DNA of 64,000 nt. It comes from Nesterenkonia salmonea. Its GTDB lineage: Bacteria; Actinomycetota; Actinomycetes; Actinomycetales; Micrococcaceae. Location: assembly GCF_005771525.1 (NCBI RefSeq), contig NZ_VAVZ01000009.1:1-64000 (forward strand), read 5' to 3'. The notes under the pieces were generated by a model. That model was not told the DNA's origin and did not search any database. It saw only the letters and a program-made list of their open reading frames with translations. The position numbers and the translations under genes were made by a program. The stretch's first letter is position 1, and each line of letters starts with the position of its first letter. Positions 52,150 to 61,959 of the stretch are shown here, one piece after another.

Positions 52150-52791
52150 TTAGGTTTCGAGGGCCATCCAGTTAGACCGCACCAGATCTCTGCACTGTGC
52201 AGAATCGGAAGCGGCTGCGGCATCAATAATGTGTTGGTGCTGGGCCACAGAAGCATGGGCTCGGGCTGAGTCGAAGTGCAGGTACTCGGCTCGCCTGAGG
52301 ACCGGCATCACCTGATCCAGATGCTCGGCGAGCACGGGGTTGAGGCTCCTGCTGGTGAAGACTCCGTGGAAGGTATCATCAGCCTGAACGCACTGGTCAG
52401 CGTTCTGGGTACCGACGCCCTCGCTGAGGGCCTCATTAGCATCTTGGAGCTGGTAGAGATCTTCCGGGCGTAGGTTCGGTACTGCGAGGAAGGCGGCCAG
52501 TGCGTGGAGTTCAGCCGCTACGGCTCGGGAGTGAGCGACTGCCTCCTTGTCGTAGGGCGTGACCATGGTCGAACGGCCCGGGATTGCGGTGACCAGGCCA
52601 GTGCGCTCTAAGCGCAGAAGCGCTTCCCTGATGGGGGTTCGAGACACTCCCAACCACTGCTGGAGCTGGGTGTCGACCAGCTTCTCGCCTGGGTGGATGG
52701 CACCGGTGACGATCGCATCGCGGATGGCGCGGTAGACGTCGTCGCGCAGCAGCGACCGCTGGTGCACTGGGTTCGTTGTGGGCACGGGCAT
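52150..52791 (-). CDS. GntR-family (FadR/FCD) repressor next to acdS
   Basis: 213 aa. The winged helix shows LRDDVYRAIRDAIVTGAI, LVDTQLQQWLGVSRTPIREA and LLRLERTGLVTAIPGR. The C-terminal FCD ligand domain has a D...H...H pattern (QADDTFHGVF, HQHIIDA). It is divergent from acdS with a palindromic site between them, so it probably controls acdS and itself. ATG at 52791 or three codons upstream at 52800; TAGGA precedes both. Confidence 0.88.
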   Translation of the reverse strand: MPVPTTNPVHQRSLLRDDVYRAIRDAIVTGAIHPGEKLVDTQLQQWLGVSRTPIREALLRLERTGLVTAIPGRSTMVTPYDKEAVAHSRAVAAELHALAAFLAVPNLRPEDLYQLQDANEALSEGVGTQNADQCVQADDTFHGVFTSRSLNPVLAEHLDQVMPVLRRAEYLHFDSARAHASVAQHQHIIDAAAASDSAQCRDLVRSNWMALET

Positions 52792-52841
52792 GCCAAGCAT
52801 CCTATGCGAGTGGGGAAGTGCGCTCGCGGAAGATTCGCCAT

Positions 52842-52878
52842 TGACATATCCTCGGCTGCAATATTCAATATATTGCAA
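52842..52878 (+). promoter_or_regulatory. acdS promoter/operator region
   Basis: TGCAATA TTCAATA TATTGCA (52858-52878) is a perfect 7-7-7 inverted repeat, typical in size for a GntR/FCD operator. TTGACA at 52842-52847 is a good -35 for the plus strand, and a weak -10 (TTCAAT or TCAATA) falls inside the palindrome, so binding would block acdS transcription. Confidence 0.6.
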
Positions 52879-52931
52879 GTGGTGGTGCGATACGCCTCTC
52901 GATCGTGATGTCTATCCAAGGAGGCCCTCCG

Positions 52932-53936
52932 ATGGCCCTGTCTGACTTTGACCGCTATCCCCTGACGTTCGGACCTAGCCCGGTTCATCCGTTGGAGCGG
53001 CTCACGGAGCATCTTAGGGGCGCGCAGATCTGGGCCAAACGCGAAGACGTCAACTCTGGGCTCGCCTTCGGCGGCAATAAAACACGCAAGATGGAGTACA
53101 TCGTTCCCGATATTCTGGCCTCGGGAGCCGACACCTTGGTGAGCATCGGCGGCTACCAGTCCAATCACACCCGCCAGGTCGCCGCCATCGCAGCCAAACT
53201 GGGACTGAAAGCCCGGCTCGTGCAGGAAAAATGGGTGGACTGGCCAGACGCGGTCAATGACAAGGTCGGCAACATTCTGCTCTCCCGGCTCATGGGCGCG
53301 GAGGTGTCCCTCAGCCCCTCTGGTTTTGACATCGGCATCCGCTCCAGCTGGCAAGAGGCTATCGCTGAGGTTGAAGAGGCTGGAGGGGTCCCCTATGCGA
53401 TTCCCGCAGGGGCCTCGGAGCACAAGTTCGGGGGTCTGGGCTTCGCGAACTGGGCCTATGAGGTCGAGCAGCAGGAGAAGGAGCTCGGCATATTCTTTGA
53501 CACGATCGTGGTCTGCACAGTCACCGGATCAACCCATGCGGGCATGATTGCTGGATTCGCAGGGCAGGACCGGCCCCGTCAGGTGTTGGGCATTGACGCC
53601 TCAGCCACACTTGAGAAAACCCATGATCAGGTCTCACGCATCGCTCGGCATACTGCTGAACTCATAGGGCTGGACCGCGAGCTGCGCGATGATGAAATCA
53701 CTGTCCTGGCGGGCTGGGCGGGAGACCTTTATGGAATCCCCGTTGAGTCCACCGTGGAGGCCATGAGGACCAGCGCGCAGCTGGAGGGCATGATCATTGA
53801 CCCGGTCTACGAAGGAAAATCCATGGCTGGACTGATCGACCTGGTGCGTTCAGGCCAAATCAGCAGCGATTCCACGGTGTTGTACGCACACCTTGGCGGA
53901 CAGCCGGCCCTCAACGCCTACTCAGGAATTCTCTGA
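52932..53936 (+). CDS. acdS: 1-Aminocyclopropane-1-carboxylate deaminase
   Basis: 334 aa PLP enzyme. It shows [20 protein letters not shown] with the PLP lysine, [32 protein letters not shown] and [18 protein letters not shown] with the Tyr-Glu pair that separates ACC deaminases from D-cysteine desulfhydrases. It converts ACC to 2-oxobutyrate and ammonia. AAGGAGG lies 7 nt before ATG. It interrupts the folate cluster together with its divergent GntR regulator and is convergent with folP. Confidence 0.92.
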   Translation: MALSDFDRYPLTFGPSPVHPLERLTEHLRGAQIWAKREDVNSGLAFGGNKTRKMEYIVPDILASGADTLVSIGGYQSNHTRQVAAIAAKLGLKARLVQEKWVDWPDAVNDKVGNILLSRLMGAEVSLSPSGFDIGIRSSWQEAIAEVEEAGGVPYAIPAGASEHKFGGLGFANWAYEVEQQEKELGIFFDTIVVCTVTGSTHAGMIAGFAGQDRPRQVLGIDASATLEKTHDQVSRIARHTAELIGLDRELRDDEITVLAGWAGDLYGIPVESTVEAMRTSAQLEGMIIDPVYEGKSMAGLIDLVRSGQISSDSTVLYAHLGGQPALNAYSGIL

Positions 53937-53973
53937 GCTACGGGGCACTGTGACACTCCGCCGGCGGGCAGGT

Positions 53974-54810
53974 TCAGCGCAGCGCGGTGAGCACAGCGAG
54001 AGCATCGGCTGTGGGACGCGGGTCGTGGACCCGGGCTGCCCAGCAGCCAGCGTGAGCTGCGTGGATGCTCAGGGATGCCGTGGCTGCGTCGCGCTGTTCA
54101 GGAGGTCGGGGTGCGCCTTGAGAATCGGCCAACAGTTGGCCGAGAAATCCTTTGCGGGAGACACCTAAAAGTATCCGGTGTCCCAGGTCGGTGAATCGGG
54201 ACAGATGACGCAGCAGCTGCCAGTTCTGGTCGTGGGTCTTGGCGAAACCGATCCCGGGGTCAAGAATGATCCGCTCGGCAGAGACGCCAGCGTCCAGATA
54301 GCGTTGGCGGATCGTCAGCAGCTCAGTGATCACCTCACCGACCACGTCACGGTACTCGGCTCGGTCCTGCATGGTGCGGGCATCTCCCCTGTTATGGGTG
54401 ATGACCACCTCGCAGCCGAAACGAGCCACCGTGCGGGGCATCGCCGCATCAGTGAGGAGACCGGAGACATCGTTGATGATGAGCTCTGATGCCCGGTGGC
54501 CGGCGAGCTGCAGTGCAGCCTCTGCGGTGGCCGGGTGCCGAGTGTCGACAGAGATGACCGCTGAGACGCCGAGCAGTCTCTCCAGCACTGGCAGGATCCG
54601 CTGCTGTTCGTGGTCCGGGTGGACAGGTTCGGCGCCTGGGCGGGTCGATTCACCACCGATGTCGATGATGTCGGCTCCGGCGTCCAGTAGGCGTTGGGCC
54701 TCTTCTACGACGACGTCGATCTCCTTAACGGCACTCTGGCTAGCGCTGATGAACCGGCCACCGTCGGAGAAGCTGTCTGGGGTCACATTCAGGATTCCCA
54801 TGATGTGCAT
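53974..54810 (-). CDS. folP: Dihydropteroate synthase
   Basis: 278 aa TIM-barrel enzyme. It shows MGILNVTPDSFSDGGRF, DIGGESTRPGAEPV, NDVSGL, LDPGIGFAKT and LGVSRKGFLG, covering both pterin and pABA sites. It starts 11 nt after folE. The ATG at 54810 or in-frame 54801 are both possible; GAGG precedes the first. Confidence 0.95.
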   Translation of the reverse strand: MHIMGILNVTPDSFSDGGRFISASQSAVKEIDVVVEEAQRLLDAGADIIDIGGESTRPGAEPVHPDHEQQRILPVLERLLGVSAVISVDTRHPATAEAALQLAGHRASELIINDVSGLLTDAAMPRTVARFGCEVVITHNRGDARTMQDRAEYRDVVGEVITELLTIRQRYLDAGVSAERIILDPGIGFAKTHDQNWQLLRHLSRFTDLGHRILLGVSRKGFLGQLLADSQGAPRPPEQRDAATASLSIHAAHAGCWAARVHDPRPTADALAVLTALR

Positions 54811-54821
54811 GATGGAAGGCC

Positions 54822-55394
54822 TCAGCTGTGCAGGATGAGGCTCATAGCCTCAGAGCGGGTCGCAGCGCTTCTTAGGGCCCCGCGCACGGCGGAGGTGACG
54901 GTTTTCGCTCCGGGTTTTGAGACTCCGCGCATGGACATGCAGAGGTGCTCAGACTCGATCACCACGATCACACCCTGTGGCTGCAGGTGCTCCATGAGCG
55001 AATCAGCGATCTGGGTGGTGAGCTGCTCTTGAACCTGGGGGCGCTTAGCAAAGATGTCTACTAGACGGGCGAGCTTCGACAGCCCTGTGACTTTTCCTTC
55101 TTCGGCCGGGATGTAGCCCACATGCGCCTTGCCGTAGAACGGCACCAGGTGGTGCTCACACATGGAGTAGAAGGGCACGTCCCGCACCAGCACGAGTTCT
55201 TGGTGCCCGATGTCGAAGGTAGTGCTCAGCAGTTCTGCGGGGTCCTGGTGGAGCCCTTTGAATGCCTCCGCGTAGGCCTTGGCCACCCGGGTTGGGGTTT
55301 GTTTCAGGCCCTCCCGGTCCGGGTCCTCACCGATCGCCAGGAGGATCTCGCGCACGGCGGCCTCAATACGGGGCAGGTCGACTGCATCCGTCAT
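54822..55394 (-). CDS. folE: GTP cyclohydrolase I
   Basis: 190 aa. The start 55394 ([19 protein letters not shown]) has GGGAGGA upstream. It has the zinc cysteines in [19 protein letters not shown] and HLCMSMRGV, and [14 protein letters not shown]. It opens GTP for folate. It lies between ftsH and folP on the same strand. Confidence 0.96.
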   Translation of the reverse strand: MTDAVDLPRIEAAVREILLAIGEDPDREGLKQTPTRVAKAYAEAFKGLHQDPAELLSTTFDIGHQELVLVRDVPFYSMCEHHLVPFYGKAHVGYIPAEEGKVTGLSKLARLVDIFAKRPQVQEQLTTQIADSLMEHLQPQGVIVVIESEHLCMSMRGVSKPGAKTVTSAVRGALRSAATRSEAMSLILHS

Positions 55395-55495
55395 CACGCG
55401 TCCTCCCTCATACGGCGGCGCATACTGCCGATACATCTGCCACGTATAGGCGGGTTTTCTGGGCGGCATTCGCCGACGAATGGCGGGATGCGGTC

Positions 55496-57403
55496 TCAGC
55501 CATTCTTTTCCTCGATCACCAGCGGGCGGTCGGGACTGGACTCCCAGACCTCGCGGATGGGGCGCTTGGTCACATTGGTGAAGATCTCAGCAACCTCGTG
55601 GGCGTTGAGCGTTTCGACCCGCAGCAGCTCTTCAGCGAGAGTATCCAGGATGTGCCGGTTTTCAGTCAGCGCCCAGTAGGCCTCATCGTGGGCTTCATCA
55701 ATGATGCTGCGCACCTCGGAGTCGACGATCGCCGCCAGGTTCTCGGAGTACTCCTTACCTGAGGTCATCTCCTTCCCCAAGAAGGGGCTGGAGTCCCCGG
55801 AGCCCAGCTTCACGGATCCGACCTTAGCGCTCATGCCGTACTCGGTGACCATCCGGCGTGCAGTGTCGGTGGCTTTCTGAATGTCATTGGCGGCACCGGT
55901 GGAGGGGTCGCGGAAGACAATCTCCTCTGCCACCCGGCCACCCATGGCGTAGGCGATGGTGTCCAGCAGCTCATTGCGCGTGGTGGAGTATTTGTCATCT
56001 TCGGGGATCACCATGGTGTAGCCCAGGGCGCGCCCCCTGGGGAGGATCGTGATTTTGGTGACCGGGGCCGAGTAGTTCAGTGCTGCAGCAACCAGCGCGT
56101 GACCGCCTTCGTGATAGGCGGTGACTCGACGTTCGTGGTCCTTCATCAACCGGGTGCGTTTCTGCGGACCTGCCATGACCCGGTCGATCGCTTCATCTAT
56201 AGCGCGGTCATCGATCAGGTCGGCGTTGGAGCGGGCCGTGAGGAGGGCTGCCTCGTTGAGCACATTGGCAAGATCCGCGCCGGTGAACCCGGGGGTTTTC
56301 CGCGCGACTTGTTTGAGGTCCAGGTCAGGCACCATGGGCTTGCCCTTGGAGTGGACGTGCAGGATCTGCTTACGGCCGTTGAAGTCTGGCGCTTCAACCG
56401 GAATCTGCCGGTCGAACCGGCCGGGGCGCAGCAGCGCTGGGTCGAGCACATCGGGCCGGTTGGTTGCGGCGATCACGATGATATTGGCGTTGGCGTCAAA
56501 GCCGTCCATCTCCACCAGCAGCTGGTTCAGGGTCTGCTCACGTTCGTCGTTACCGCCGCCTACGCCGGCTCCGCGCTGACGCCCGACGGCGTCAATCTCG
56601 TCGACGAAGATAATCGCCGGTGAGTTCTCCTTGGCCTGCTTGAACAGGTCACGCACTCGGGAGGCGCCTACGCCGACGAACATCTCGACGAAGTCCGAAC
56701 CCGAGATCGAGTAGAAACTACCACCGGCTTCACCGGCCACTGCCTTGGCCAGCAGTGTCTTACCTGTGCCGGGAGGGCCGTAGAGCAGGACACCCTTGGG
56801 GATCTTGGCGCCAAGACGCTGGAACTTCTCCGGTTCGGAGAGGAATTCCTTGATCTCGTGGAGTTCCTCTACAGCTTCCTCGGCTCCGGCAACGTCCTGG
56901 AAGTTCACCTGCGGCATGTCCTTGTCGAACATCTTGGCCTTGGACTTACCGAACTGCATGACCCGGGATCCGCCGCCGGACATCCGGAGAATGAGCCAGA
57001 TGAAGATCGCAGCGATGATCAGGAACGGAATCATGAACCCGAGCATTGACAGCAGCCAGTTCGACTGCTCTGGCTCGTCGGTGTAGCCGTCCAAGTCAGC
57101 TCCGGCGATGGACTCCGCGACCGTTTCCGCCCGCGCCTGGGAGAAGTGGAAGTGTACGGCGTCTTCGTACTCAGTGCCGTCGAGTTCAAAGGACTCCGCG
57201 AGGGTGAGGTCCACCCGCGAGTCACCGTCGTCAATCCGTGCCTCGGTGACCTGGCCGTCCTCAATGAGCTCCATGCCCACATTGGTGTCGACCCGCTGGC
57301 CGGCTCCGGAGGAGCTGAACAGCGCCGGAACCGCCACAAGCAGAATCAGCACCGCTAGGAGGATCCAGAACAGCGGCCCGGTAAAGATCTTCTTGAAGTT
57401 CAT
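55496..57403 (-). CDS. ftsH: ATP-dependent zinc metalloprotease FtsH
   Basis: 635 aa. Two membrane segments ([18 protein letters not shown] and [21 protein letters not shown]) bracket the periplasmic domain. The AAA module has [19 protein letters not shown], the second region of homology [21 protein letters not shown] (in part), and the protease motif [10 protein letters not shown]. It degrades membrane and regulatory proteins. GGAG lies 4 nt before ATG. A 20-bp inverted repeat and a 13-mer copy lie just upstream. Confidence 0.96.
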   Translation of the reverse strand: MNFKKIFTGPLFWILLAVLILLVAVPALFSSSGAGQRVDTNVGMELIEDGQVTEARIDDGDSRVDLTLAESFELDGTEYEDAVHFHFSQARAETVAESIAGADLDGYTDEPEQSNWLLSMLGFMIPFLIIAAIFIWLILRMSGGGSRVMQFGKSKAKMFDKDMPQVNFQDVAGAEEAVEELHEIKEFLSEPEKFQRLGAKIPKGVLLYGPPGTGKTLLAKAVAGEAGGSFYSISGSDFVEMFVGVGASRVRDLFKQAKENSPAIIFVDEIDAVGRQRGAGVGGGNDEREQTLNQLLVEMDGFDANANIIVIAATNRPDVLDPALLRPGRFDRQIPVEAPDFNGRKQILHVHSKGKPMVPDLDLKQVARKTPGFTGADLANVLNEAALLTARSNADLIDDRAIDEAIDRVMAGPQKRTRLMKDHERRVTAYHEGGHALVAAALNYSAPVTKITILPRGRALGYTMVIPEDDKYSTTRNELLDTIAYAMGGRVAEEIVFRDPSTGAANDIQKATDTARRMVTEYGMSAKVGSVKLGSGDSSPFLGKEMTSGKEYSENLAAIVDSEVRSIIDEAHDEAYWALTENRHILDTLAEELLRVETLNAHEVAEIFTNVTKRPIREVWESSPDRPLVIEEKNG

Positions 57404-57599
57404 TCAGCTCCGTCGCGCGCGTGCGAACACAAGGATAAGGGTCAGCTCTATACGGTACTAGAGCACGACGACGCCGCCTAAGCCGGGGTGCCGGAAGTTC
57501 GCCTCAGGCGGACTCACCGCCCATAAGGGACCGCCTATAATCGGCGAGCCGAGATCATAGCGAAGTGGCAGTTGAGGCCGTTTGTCCGCCAGCTAAAAT
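57404..57599. other. ftsH upstream region
   Basis: 196 bp between the membrane-anchored gene and ftsH. It contains the inverted repeat GCTCTA (57445-57450) / TAGAGC (57459-57464) and a copy of GCACGACGACGCC (57463-57475). On the minus strand TATAGA inside the repeat could serve as a -10 of an ftsH promoter. No gene seen. Confidence 0.45.
57463..57475 (+). repeat. Intergenic copy of 13-mer GCACGACGACGCC
   Basis: The only copy outside genes. Extended identity: TAGAGCACGACGACGCCG (18 nt) with 61649-61666, and GCACGACGACGCCGCCT (17 nt) with 31449-31465. Confidence 0.75.
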
Positions 57600-58232
57600 T
57601 TAGGGGCCAATAAGGGGCCTCCCCCCGCTCTTCGTCCAATAGTCCGGGTACTTCTTCGTGCCACGATATTCACTGAGGACCCCCTCGTGTGAACGGATCC
57701 AGGCTGCGCCGGTGGAGTCATGAAAGAGTAGCTCCACGAGCGGACGGCGGTTCTTCTTGCGCCGCTTGAGCCACTCGTGCTTCCAATATTCCTGGGCTCC
57801 CGCAGCGATTTCGTTCCATTCGTTCTCTTTGCCGGTGGGAGGCAAAAACTTTGGGGACCCAGCATAGCGGCACTCGTCTCCCTTGAGATTCGGAAAGAAC
57901 ACCGCGAATCGCACGTCATAGACGGGCGCCGACGAGGTGTTTTGTAGCACAACATGGAGATTCTCCTCCCCGTCGTCTCCCAGGGAGGTCTCAGTCCAAC
58001 CCGCCACAGACTCAGCTTGGGCCCGCTCACGAATCGCCGAGTCCGTTTCGAACTGTTGTCTGGCGATTTCCGCCTGCTTCTGGGCTGCGTGAAGCTGCTG
58101 GGTCGCAGCGTTTGCCTGCGTGCGCATCTGAGCGAACGACCCTTTTGCATAAACTCCCGCGACTATAGCGGCAACGGCTGCGAGACCAGTCGCAATTGCC
58201 ATGACTGTATCCGGGTTGAAGCCCCATTCCAT
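57600..58232 (-). CDS. Membrane-anchored coiled-coil protein between hpt and ftsH
   Basis: 210 aa, family not recognised. An N-terminal membrane segment (VMAIATGLAAVAAIVAGVYA) is followed by a coiled-coil-like stretch (AATQQLHAAQKQAEIARQQF) and a soluble domain with HVVLQNTSSAPVYDVRFAVFF, which reads as a beta-sandwich strand pair, and YWKHEWLKRRKKNRRPLVELLF. The ending is basic. It starts 10 nt after the hpt stop with codon use slightly less GC-rich than its neighbours. The usual hpt-ftsH adjacency of actinobacteria is broken by this gene, so it is probably an insertion. Similar head-plus-beta architectures occur near phage-defence genes, but nothing shows that here. Confidence 0.65.
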   Translation of the reverse strand: MEWGFNPDTVMAIATGLAAVAAIVAGVYAKGSFAQMRTQANAATQQLHAAQKQAEIARQQFETDSAIRERAQAESVAGWTETSLGDDGEENLHVVLQNTSSAPVYDVRFAVFFPNLKGDECRYAGSPKFLPPTGKENEWNEIAAGAQEYWKHEWLKRRKKNRRPLVELLFHDSTGAAWIRSHEGVLSEYRGTKKYPDYWTKSGGRPLIGP

Positions 58233-58242
58233 CGTAGATCGC

Positions 58243-58794
58243 CTACTCGTAGACGTGCGGCGCCAGGATGCCGATGCAGTCGAGATTGCGGTACTTCTCA
58301 GCGAAATCGAGGCCGTAGCCCACAACGAACTTATTGGGGATGTCGTAGCCGATGTACTTCACGTCAATCGGCACCTTGGCCGCATCGGGTTTGCGCAGCA
58401 GAGTGCAGATCTCCACCGAGGCTGGCCCCCGGGACTGCAGATTGGCCTTGAGCCAGCTCAGTGTCAGTCCAGAGTCAATGATGTCTTCCACGATCAGCAC
58501 GTGTCGGTTCATCAGGTCAGCATCGAGGTCTTTGAGGATGCGCACCACGCCGGAGGACTTGGTGCCGGAGCCGTAGGAGGAGACGGCCATCCAGTCCATG
58601 GCGATATGCGAGCTCAGCGCGCGGGAAAGATCCGCCATGACCATCACCGCACCTTTGAGCACGCCGACAATGAGCACGTCCTTATCGGCGTAGTCGCGGT
58701 CAATCTCGGCGGCGAGCTCGCCGATCCGAGCCTGGATCTGGTCGGCGGTGTAGAGAACTTCTTCGAGGTCGTCGTGGACGTCCTGGGAATCCAT
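58243..58794 (-). CDS. hpt: Hypoxanthine phosphoribosyltransferase
   Basis: 183 aa. The PRPP motif is [17 protein letters not shown], with [16 protein letters not shown] at the start and [15 protein letters not shown] at the end. It salvages hypoxanthine and guanine. GGAG lies 3 nt before ATG. It lies downstream of tilS as usual in this group. Confidence 0.96.
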   Translation of the reverse strand: MDSQDVHDDLEEVLYTADQIQARIGELAAEIDRDYADKDVLIVGVLKGAVMVMADLSRALSSHIAMDWMAVSSYGSGTKSSGVVRILKDLDADLMNRHVLIVEDIIDSGLTLSWLKANLQSRGPASVEICTLLRKPDAAKVPIDVKYIGYDIPNKFVVGYGLDFAEKYRNLDCIGILAPHVYE

Positions 58795-58849
58795 CGGCTC
58801 CGCAGTGCTCCTTGGTCTCTGCCGCGCCCGCCGATTCGGCGGACGGTTC

Positions 58850-59869
58850 TCACCCTGATGGCGGAACGATCACCAGTTTTCCATAGTCCGGGCTCTGACG
58901 CGCACCACGGTGAACTCGGATGTGTCCCTCCAACTCCACAGGGCCCGCGGAGCGGCTGCCGGTCACCAGTTTCTCGGTCGCTGAGAGTCGCTCGAAGCTG
59001 GGGTTGGGTCCCCCGGCTGCGGCCACCGCCAGGGCGATCACCCGTCGGCGGATGGCAGGCGGTTCGGCCCGCAGGGCCTTGAGCTTCAAGCGGAGCGCGC
59101 CGGTATGGTCCGGGTCCTCAAGGAGGGCGGGAAACACGTCTTTGGCCTGGGACTCCAGGTAATCGGCGTCAGCCGCGGCGATCTTTGCGGTACGGGCCAG
59201 TGACTCCCGGATGGAGCCGGAGAGTTCCCGTTCCAGATAGGGAAGAACCTGCGTACGGATCTTCGAGCGCAGGTATCTGGGGTCGGCGTTGGCAGGATCG
59301 TCCCACCAGTCCAGTCCATGGTGGCGGCAGATGGATTCAGTATCTGCTCGACTGAGGTCCAGCAGCGGCCTGCGGAATGGGCCGCGCGCCGCCGGAATCC
59401 CCGCCAGGGACCGGGTCCCGGAACCGCGGGCCAGGCCCAGAAGCACCTGTTCGACCTGGTCGTCCTTGGTGTGGGCCAGCATGATTCTGGTGGCGCCGAG
59501 GTCCTGCATCGCTTCCCGGAAAGCCTGATAACGGCCGGTCCGCGCAGCAGCTTCCGGCCCCAACGGAGAATCGGAGCGGACCGTCGCAGGGTAGATCCTG
59601 ACGGGGTCAAGTCCTAGGTCTTTGAGTTGGCTGACCGCTCTGCCTGAGATCTCCACGGAGTCCGGGTGCAGGTGGTGATCCACCACGATGCCGCCTACGC
59701 GGGCGGTCGCCGAGGGGCCGCTGGTGCGCTGATGGTGCCAGGCCGCCGCGGCGGCGAGCGCCAGGGAATCGGCTCCCCCTGAGCAGGCCACCAGGGTCAG
59801 ACCCTGCTGGTCAAGCATGTCGCCGGCGGCCTTGCGCGCCGAATGCAACGCTGACGGAGCTCCTGGCAT
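58850..59869 (-). CDS. tilS: tRNA(Ile)-lysidine synthetase
   Basis: 339 aa. The PP-loop is [16 protein letters not shown], with HHLHPDS and [22 protein letters not shown] downstream and a C-terminal substrate domain. It converts the CAT anticodon wobble C of tRNA-Ile2 to lysidine. The start at 59869 is where the domain begins; a 62-codon extension overlaps the DUF2342 gene and is rejected. It is 10 nt downstream of the DUF2342 gene. Confidence 0.93.
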   Translation of the reverse strand: MPGAPSALHSARKAAGDMLDQQGLTLVACSGGADSLALAAAAAWHHQRTSGPSATARVGGIVVDHHLHPDSVEISGRAVSQLKDLGLDPVRIYPATVRSDSPLGPEAAARTGRYQAFREAMQDLGATRIMLAHTKDDQVEQVLLGLARGSGTRSLAGIPAARGPFRRPLLDLSRADTESICRHHGLDWWDDPANADPRYLRSKIRTQVLPYLERELSGSIRESLARTAKIAAADADYLESQAKDVFPALLEDPDHTGALRLKLKALRAEPPAIRRRVIALAVAAAGGPNPSFERLSATEKLVTGSRSAGPVELEGHIRVHRGARQSPDYGKLVIVPPSG

Positions 59870-59879
59870 CGCCGCCACC

Positions 59880-61019
59880 CTACCCCTGCGGGGTGAAGCC
59901 CATTCTTCCGATCCAGTCATCGGGGTTATGCAGCTCAGTTTCGGTGGGGAGGTGTTCCGGGGACTCCCAGATGGTGTTGAAGCGTTCCATGCCGACGGTC
60001 TCGACGATGTGGCCCACGAACTTCTGCCCGTCGCGGTACTGGGCGGCCTTGGCATCCAGCTGCAGAAGTTTGCGGATCACTTTCTCCAGTGGGGAACGGT
60101 TCTTTCCGCGCTGCTCGAACCGGCGGCGGATGGTCTTGACGGTGGGCACGATGGAGGCGTCGACGGCGTCCATCACCACATTCGCATGGCCCTCCAGCAG
60201 GCTCATCACCGCGGTGAGATGGGACATGATCTCCCGGTCTTCGGGAGACTGAATTGCCTCCAGGAGGCGGTTGCGGGGGTGGGTCTCAGCCGCGGCGTCG
60301 CCCTGTCCGCCGGATTTCTGCTGTTTCAGTTCCTGCCGCAGACCCTTGACCGCTTCGGCGATCCGCTGCGGCAGCGCGTCAGCCTGGCTCATAGTGGAAA
60401 TTGACAGTGTGCTGATCGAAGACATCAGGTGGTCCCGCAGCCACGGGGCGGCGGCGAACTGCACGCGGTGAGTCTGTTCGTGCAGGCAGACCCAGAGCCG
60501 GAAATCACTGCGGTCCACGTTGAGCTGCTTGGCGATCTCCACAATATTGGGCGCCACCAGGAGCAGCCGGCCGGCCGGGGCCTGCTCCGAGGTGTGAAAG
60601 GGGTCGAACTGGCCGAGCACATTGGCGGAGAGGAAGGCGAGGATTCCGCCCAGCTCGGCTCCGGCGGCGGCTGAGCCCAGCACCTGCGCGCTGGAGCCTT
60701 CACTGAACAGCTGTGGCTTCTTCTCCGCGGCTGCCTCGAGAGCCGGTCTGAGAAGTTTGCGGAAACTGTCAGTGTTGGCCGCGGACCATCCGGGCCGGTC
60801 CACCACCAGCACATCACGCTGGTCAGCGCCCAGTCCCTCAGCGGCACTCAGCCCGGTGATGGTGTGGACATAGCTGACGGCCTCGGCAGCTGACTGACGC
60901 AGATCAGCGACTTCTTGTGCGGCTGCTGGGGGCTTCAGCGGCGGCCCCGGCGGAACCAGACGAGCTGCTGCGGATTGTGCCACGTCCCAGTTGATGATCA
61001 GATCGGCCGGTGAAGTCAT
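59880..61019 (-). CDS. DUF2342 zinc-dependent metalloprotease-like protein
   Basis: 379 aa. The zincin-type motif is VCLHEQTHRVQF (HEQTH), with the probable third ligand in SLLEGHANVVMDAV. It starts MTSPADLIINWDVAQSAAARL, typical of the F420-biosynthesis-associated/DUF2342 family near tilS in actinobacteria. Protease activity is not shown by homology alone. The 195-codon upstream extension on this strand is antisense to a methyltransferase gene and is rejected. Confidence 0.88.
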   Translation of the reverse strand: MTSPADLIINWDVAQSAAARLVPPGPPLKPPAAAQEVADLRQSAAEAVSYVHTITGLSAAEGLGADQRDVLVVDRPGWSAANTDSFRKLLRPALEAAAEKKPQLFSEGSSAQVLGSAAAGAELGGILAFLSANVLGQFDPFHTSEQAPAGRLLLVAPNIVEIAKQLNVDRSDFRLWVCLHEQTHRVQFAAAPWLRDHLMSSISTLSISTMSQADALPQRIAEAVKGLRQELKQQKSGGQGDAAAETHPRNRLLEAIQSPEDREIMSHLTAVMSLLEGHANVVMDAVDASIVPTVKTIRRRFEQRGKNRSPLEKVIRKLLQLDAKAAQYRDGQKFVGHIVETVGMERFNTIWESPEHLPTETELHNPDDWIGRMGFTPQG

Positions 61020-61085
61020 AGGTCCATCACACCATAGGAGCCTGGCTGTCAGCTGCCCGTAACCGCTCACGATAGGTTTAACGCC

Positions 61086-61880
61086 ATGTCCGCGCACCCT
61101 GAACCGCATGCCCTGCCTCATCCCTGGACGGAGGATCCGGAGTTCGTGAGGCTCTACGATGTGGAGAACCAGGGACTGTGGGACTTCGACTTCTACCGGG
61201 AGCTGGTCCTCGAGCTCGGTGGGCGCCGTGTGGTGGACATTGGGTGCGGCACCGGTGTCCTGGCGGTGGCCCTGGCCCGCGATGGCCTCCACGTCACCGG
61301 TGTTGACCCGGCCGGTGCGATGATCGCCACCGCGCGCCGCCGTGTGCGGAAGGCTTCCGCGGAACACCGCGTGGATCTCATCCAGGGCACAGCGGACCAG
61401 GTGAATCCCTCCTCCTTCGACGCCGCCATCATGATGGGGCATGTGGCCCAGTACTTCCTCTACCGCGCCGAATGGGACACCGCACTCAGTGATGCGTACC
61501 GCGCGCTGGAGCCCGGCGGTTTCCTGGCGTTCGAGTCCCGCAATCCGCACGGTCTCGATCATGACGCCTGGGACGAAGAATCCACTCGGGAGACTCAGGA
61601 GCACCCTGAGGGTGGTGAGTTCACTTCATGGCTTGAGGTGGTGAGGATAGAGCACGACGACGCCGATGGGCCCCTGATCACCGCACGGGGGCATAATATT
61701 CTCCCCGACGGCCGGTACCTCACAGCTGACGAGCCGCTGCGCTACCGGCCGCTTCCTGTGCTACGCGATTCTCTCCACCAGGCCGGCTTCACTGTGGAGC
61801 AGACCTGGGGTGACTGGGATCGATCCTCGGTGACGCCTGACTCCCCCGAGCTGATCCTGTTGGCCCGTAAGCCCTCATGA
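61086..61880 (+). CDS. SAM-dependent methyltransferase
   Basis: 264 aa class I methyltransferase. The SAM motif is VVDIGCGTGVLAVALA, followed by VTGVDPAGAMIATA and DAAIMMGHVAQYFL. The rest has ARGHNILPDGRYL and an acidic C-terminal half. Substrate unknown. Divergent from the DUF2342 gene. A 13-mer copy lies at 61653-61665 (IEHDDADG). Confidence 0.85.
   Translation: MSAHPEPHALPHPWTEDPEFVRLYDVENQGLWDFDFYRELVLELGGRRVVDIGCGTGVLAVALARDGLHVTGVDPAGAMIATARRRVRKASAEHRVDLIQGTADQVNPSSFDAAIMMGHVAQYFLYRAEWDTALSDAYRALEPGGFLAFESRNPHGLDHDAWDEESTRETQEHPEGGEFTSWLEVVRIEHDDADGPLITARGHNILPDGRYLTADEPLRYRPLPVLRDSLHQAGFTVEQTWGDWDRSSVTPDSPELILLARKPS
61653..61665 (+). repeat. Copy of 13-mer GCACGACGACGCC (in methyltransferase gene)
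   Basis: Exact copy; identity with the intergenic copy extends to 18 nt (61649-61666). Encodes EHDDAD. Confidence 0.7.
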
Positions 61881-61959
61881 GACCTTTCAGACCTGGCTGC
61901 ATTCCGTCTACGGTGGAATACGGAACCAGGACGACGACGCGACGGGAGAGGAAGTTCTG

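Noticed and set aside
61020-61604. Upstream extension of the DUF2342 frame
   Set aside because: It is antisense to the methyltransferase gene; the family start is at 61019.
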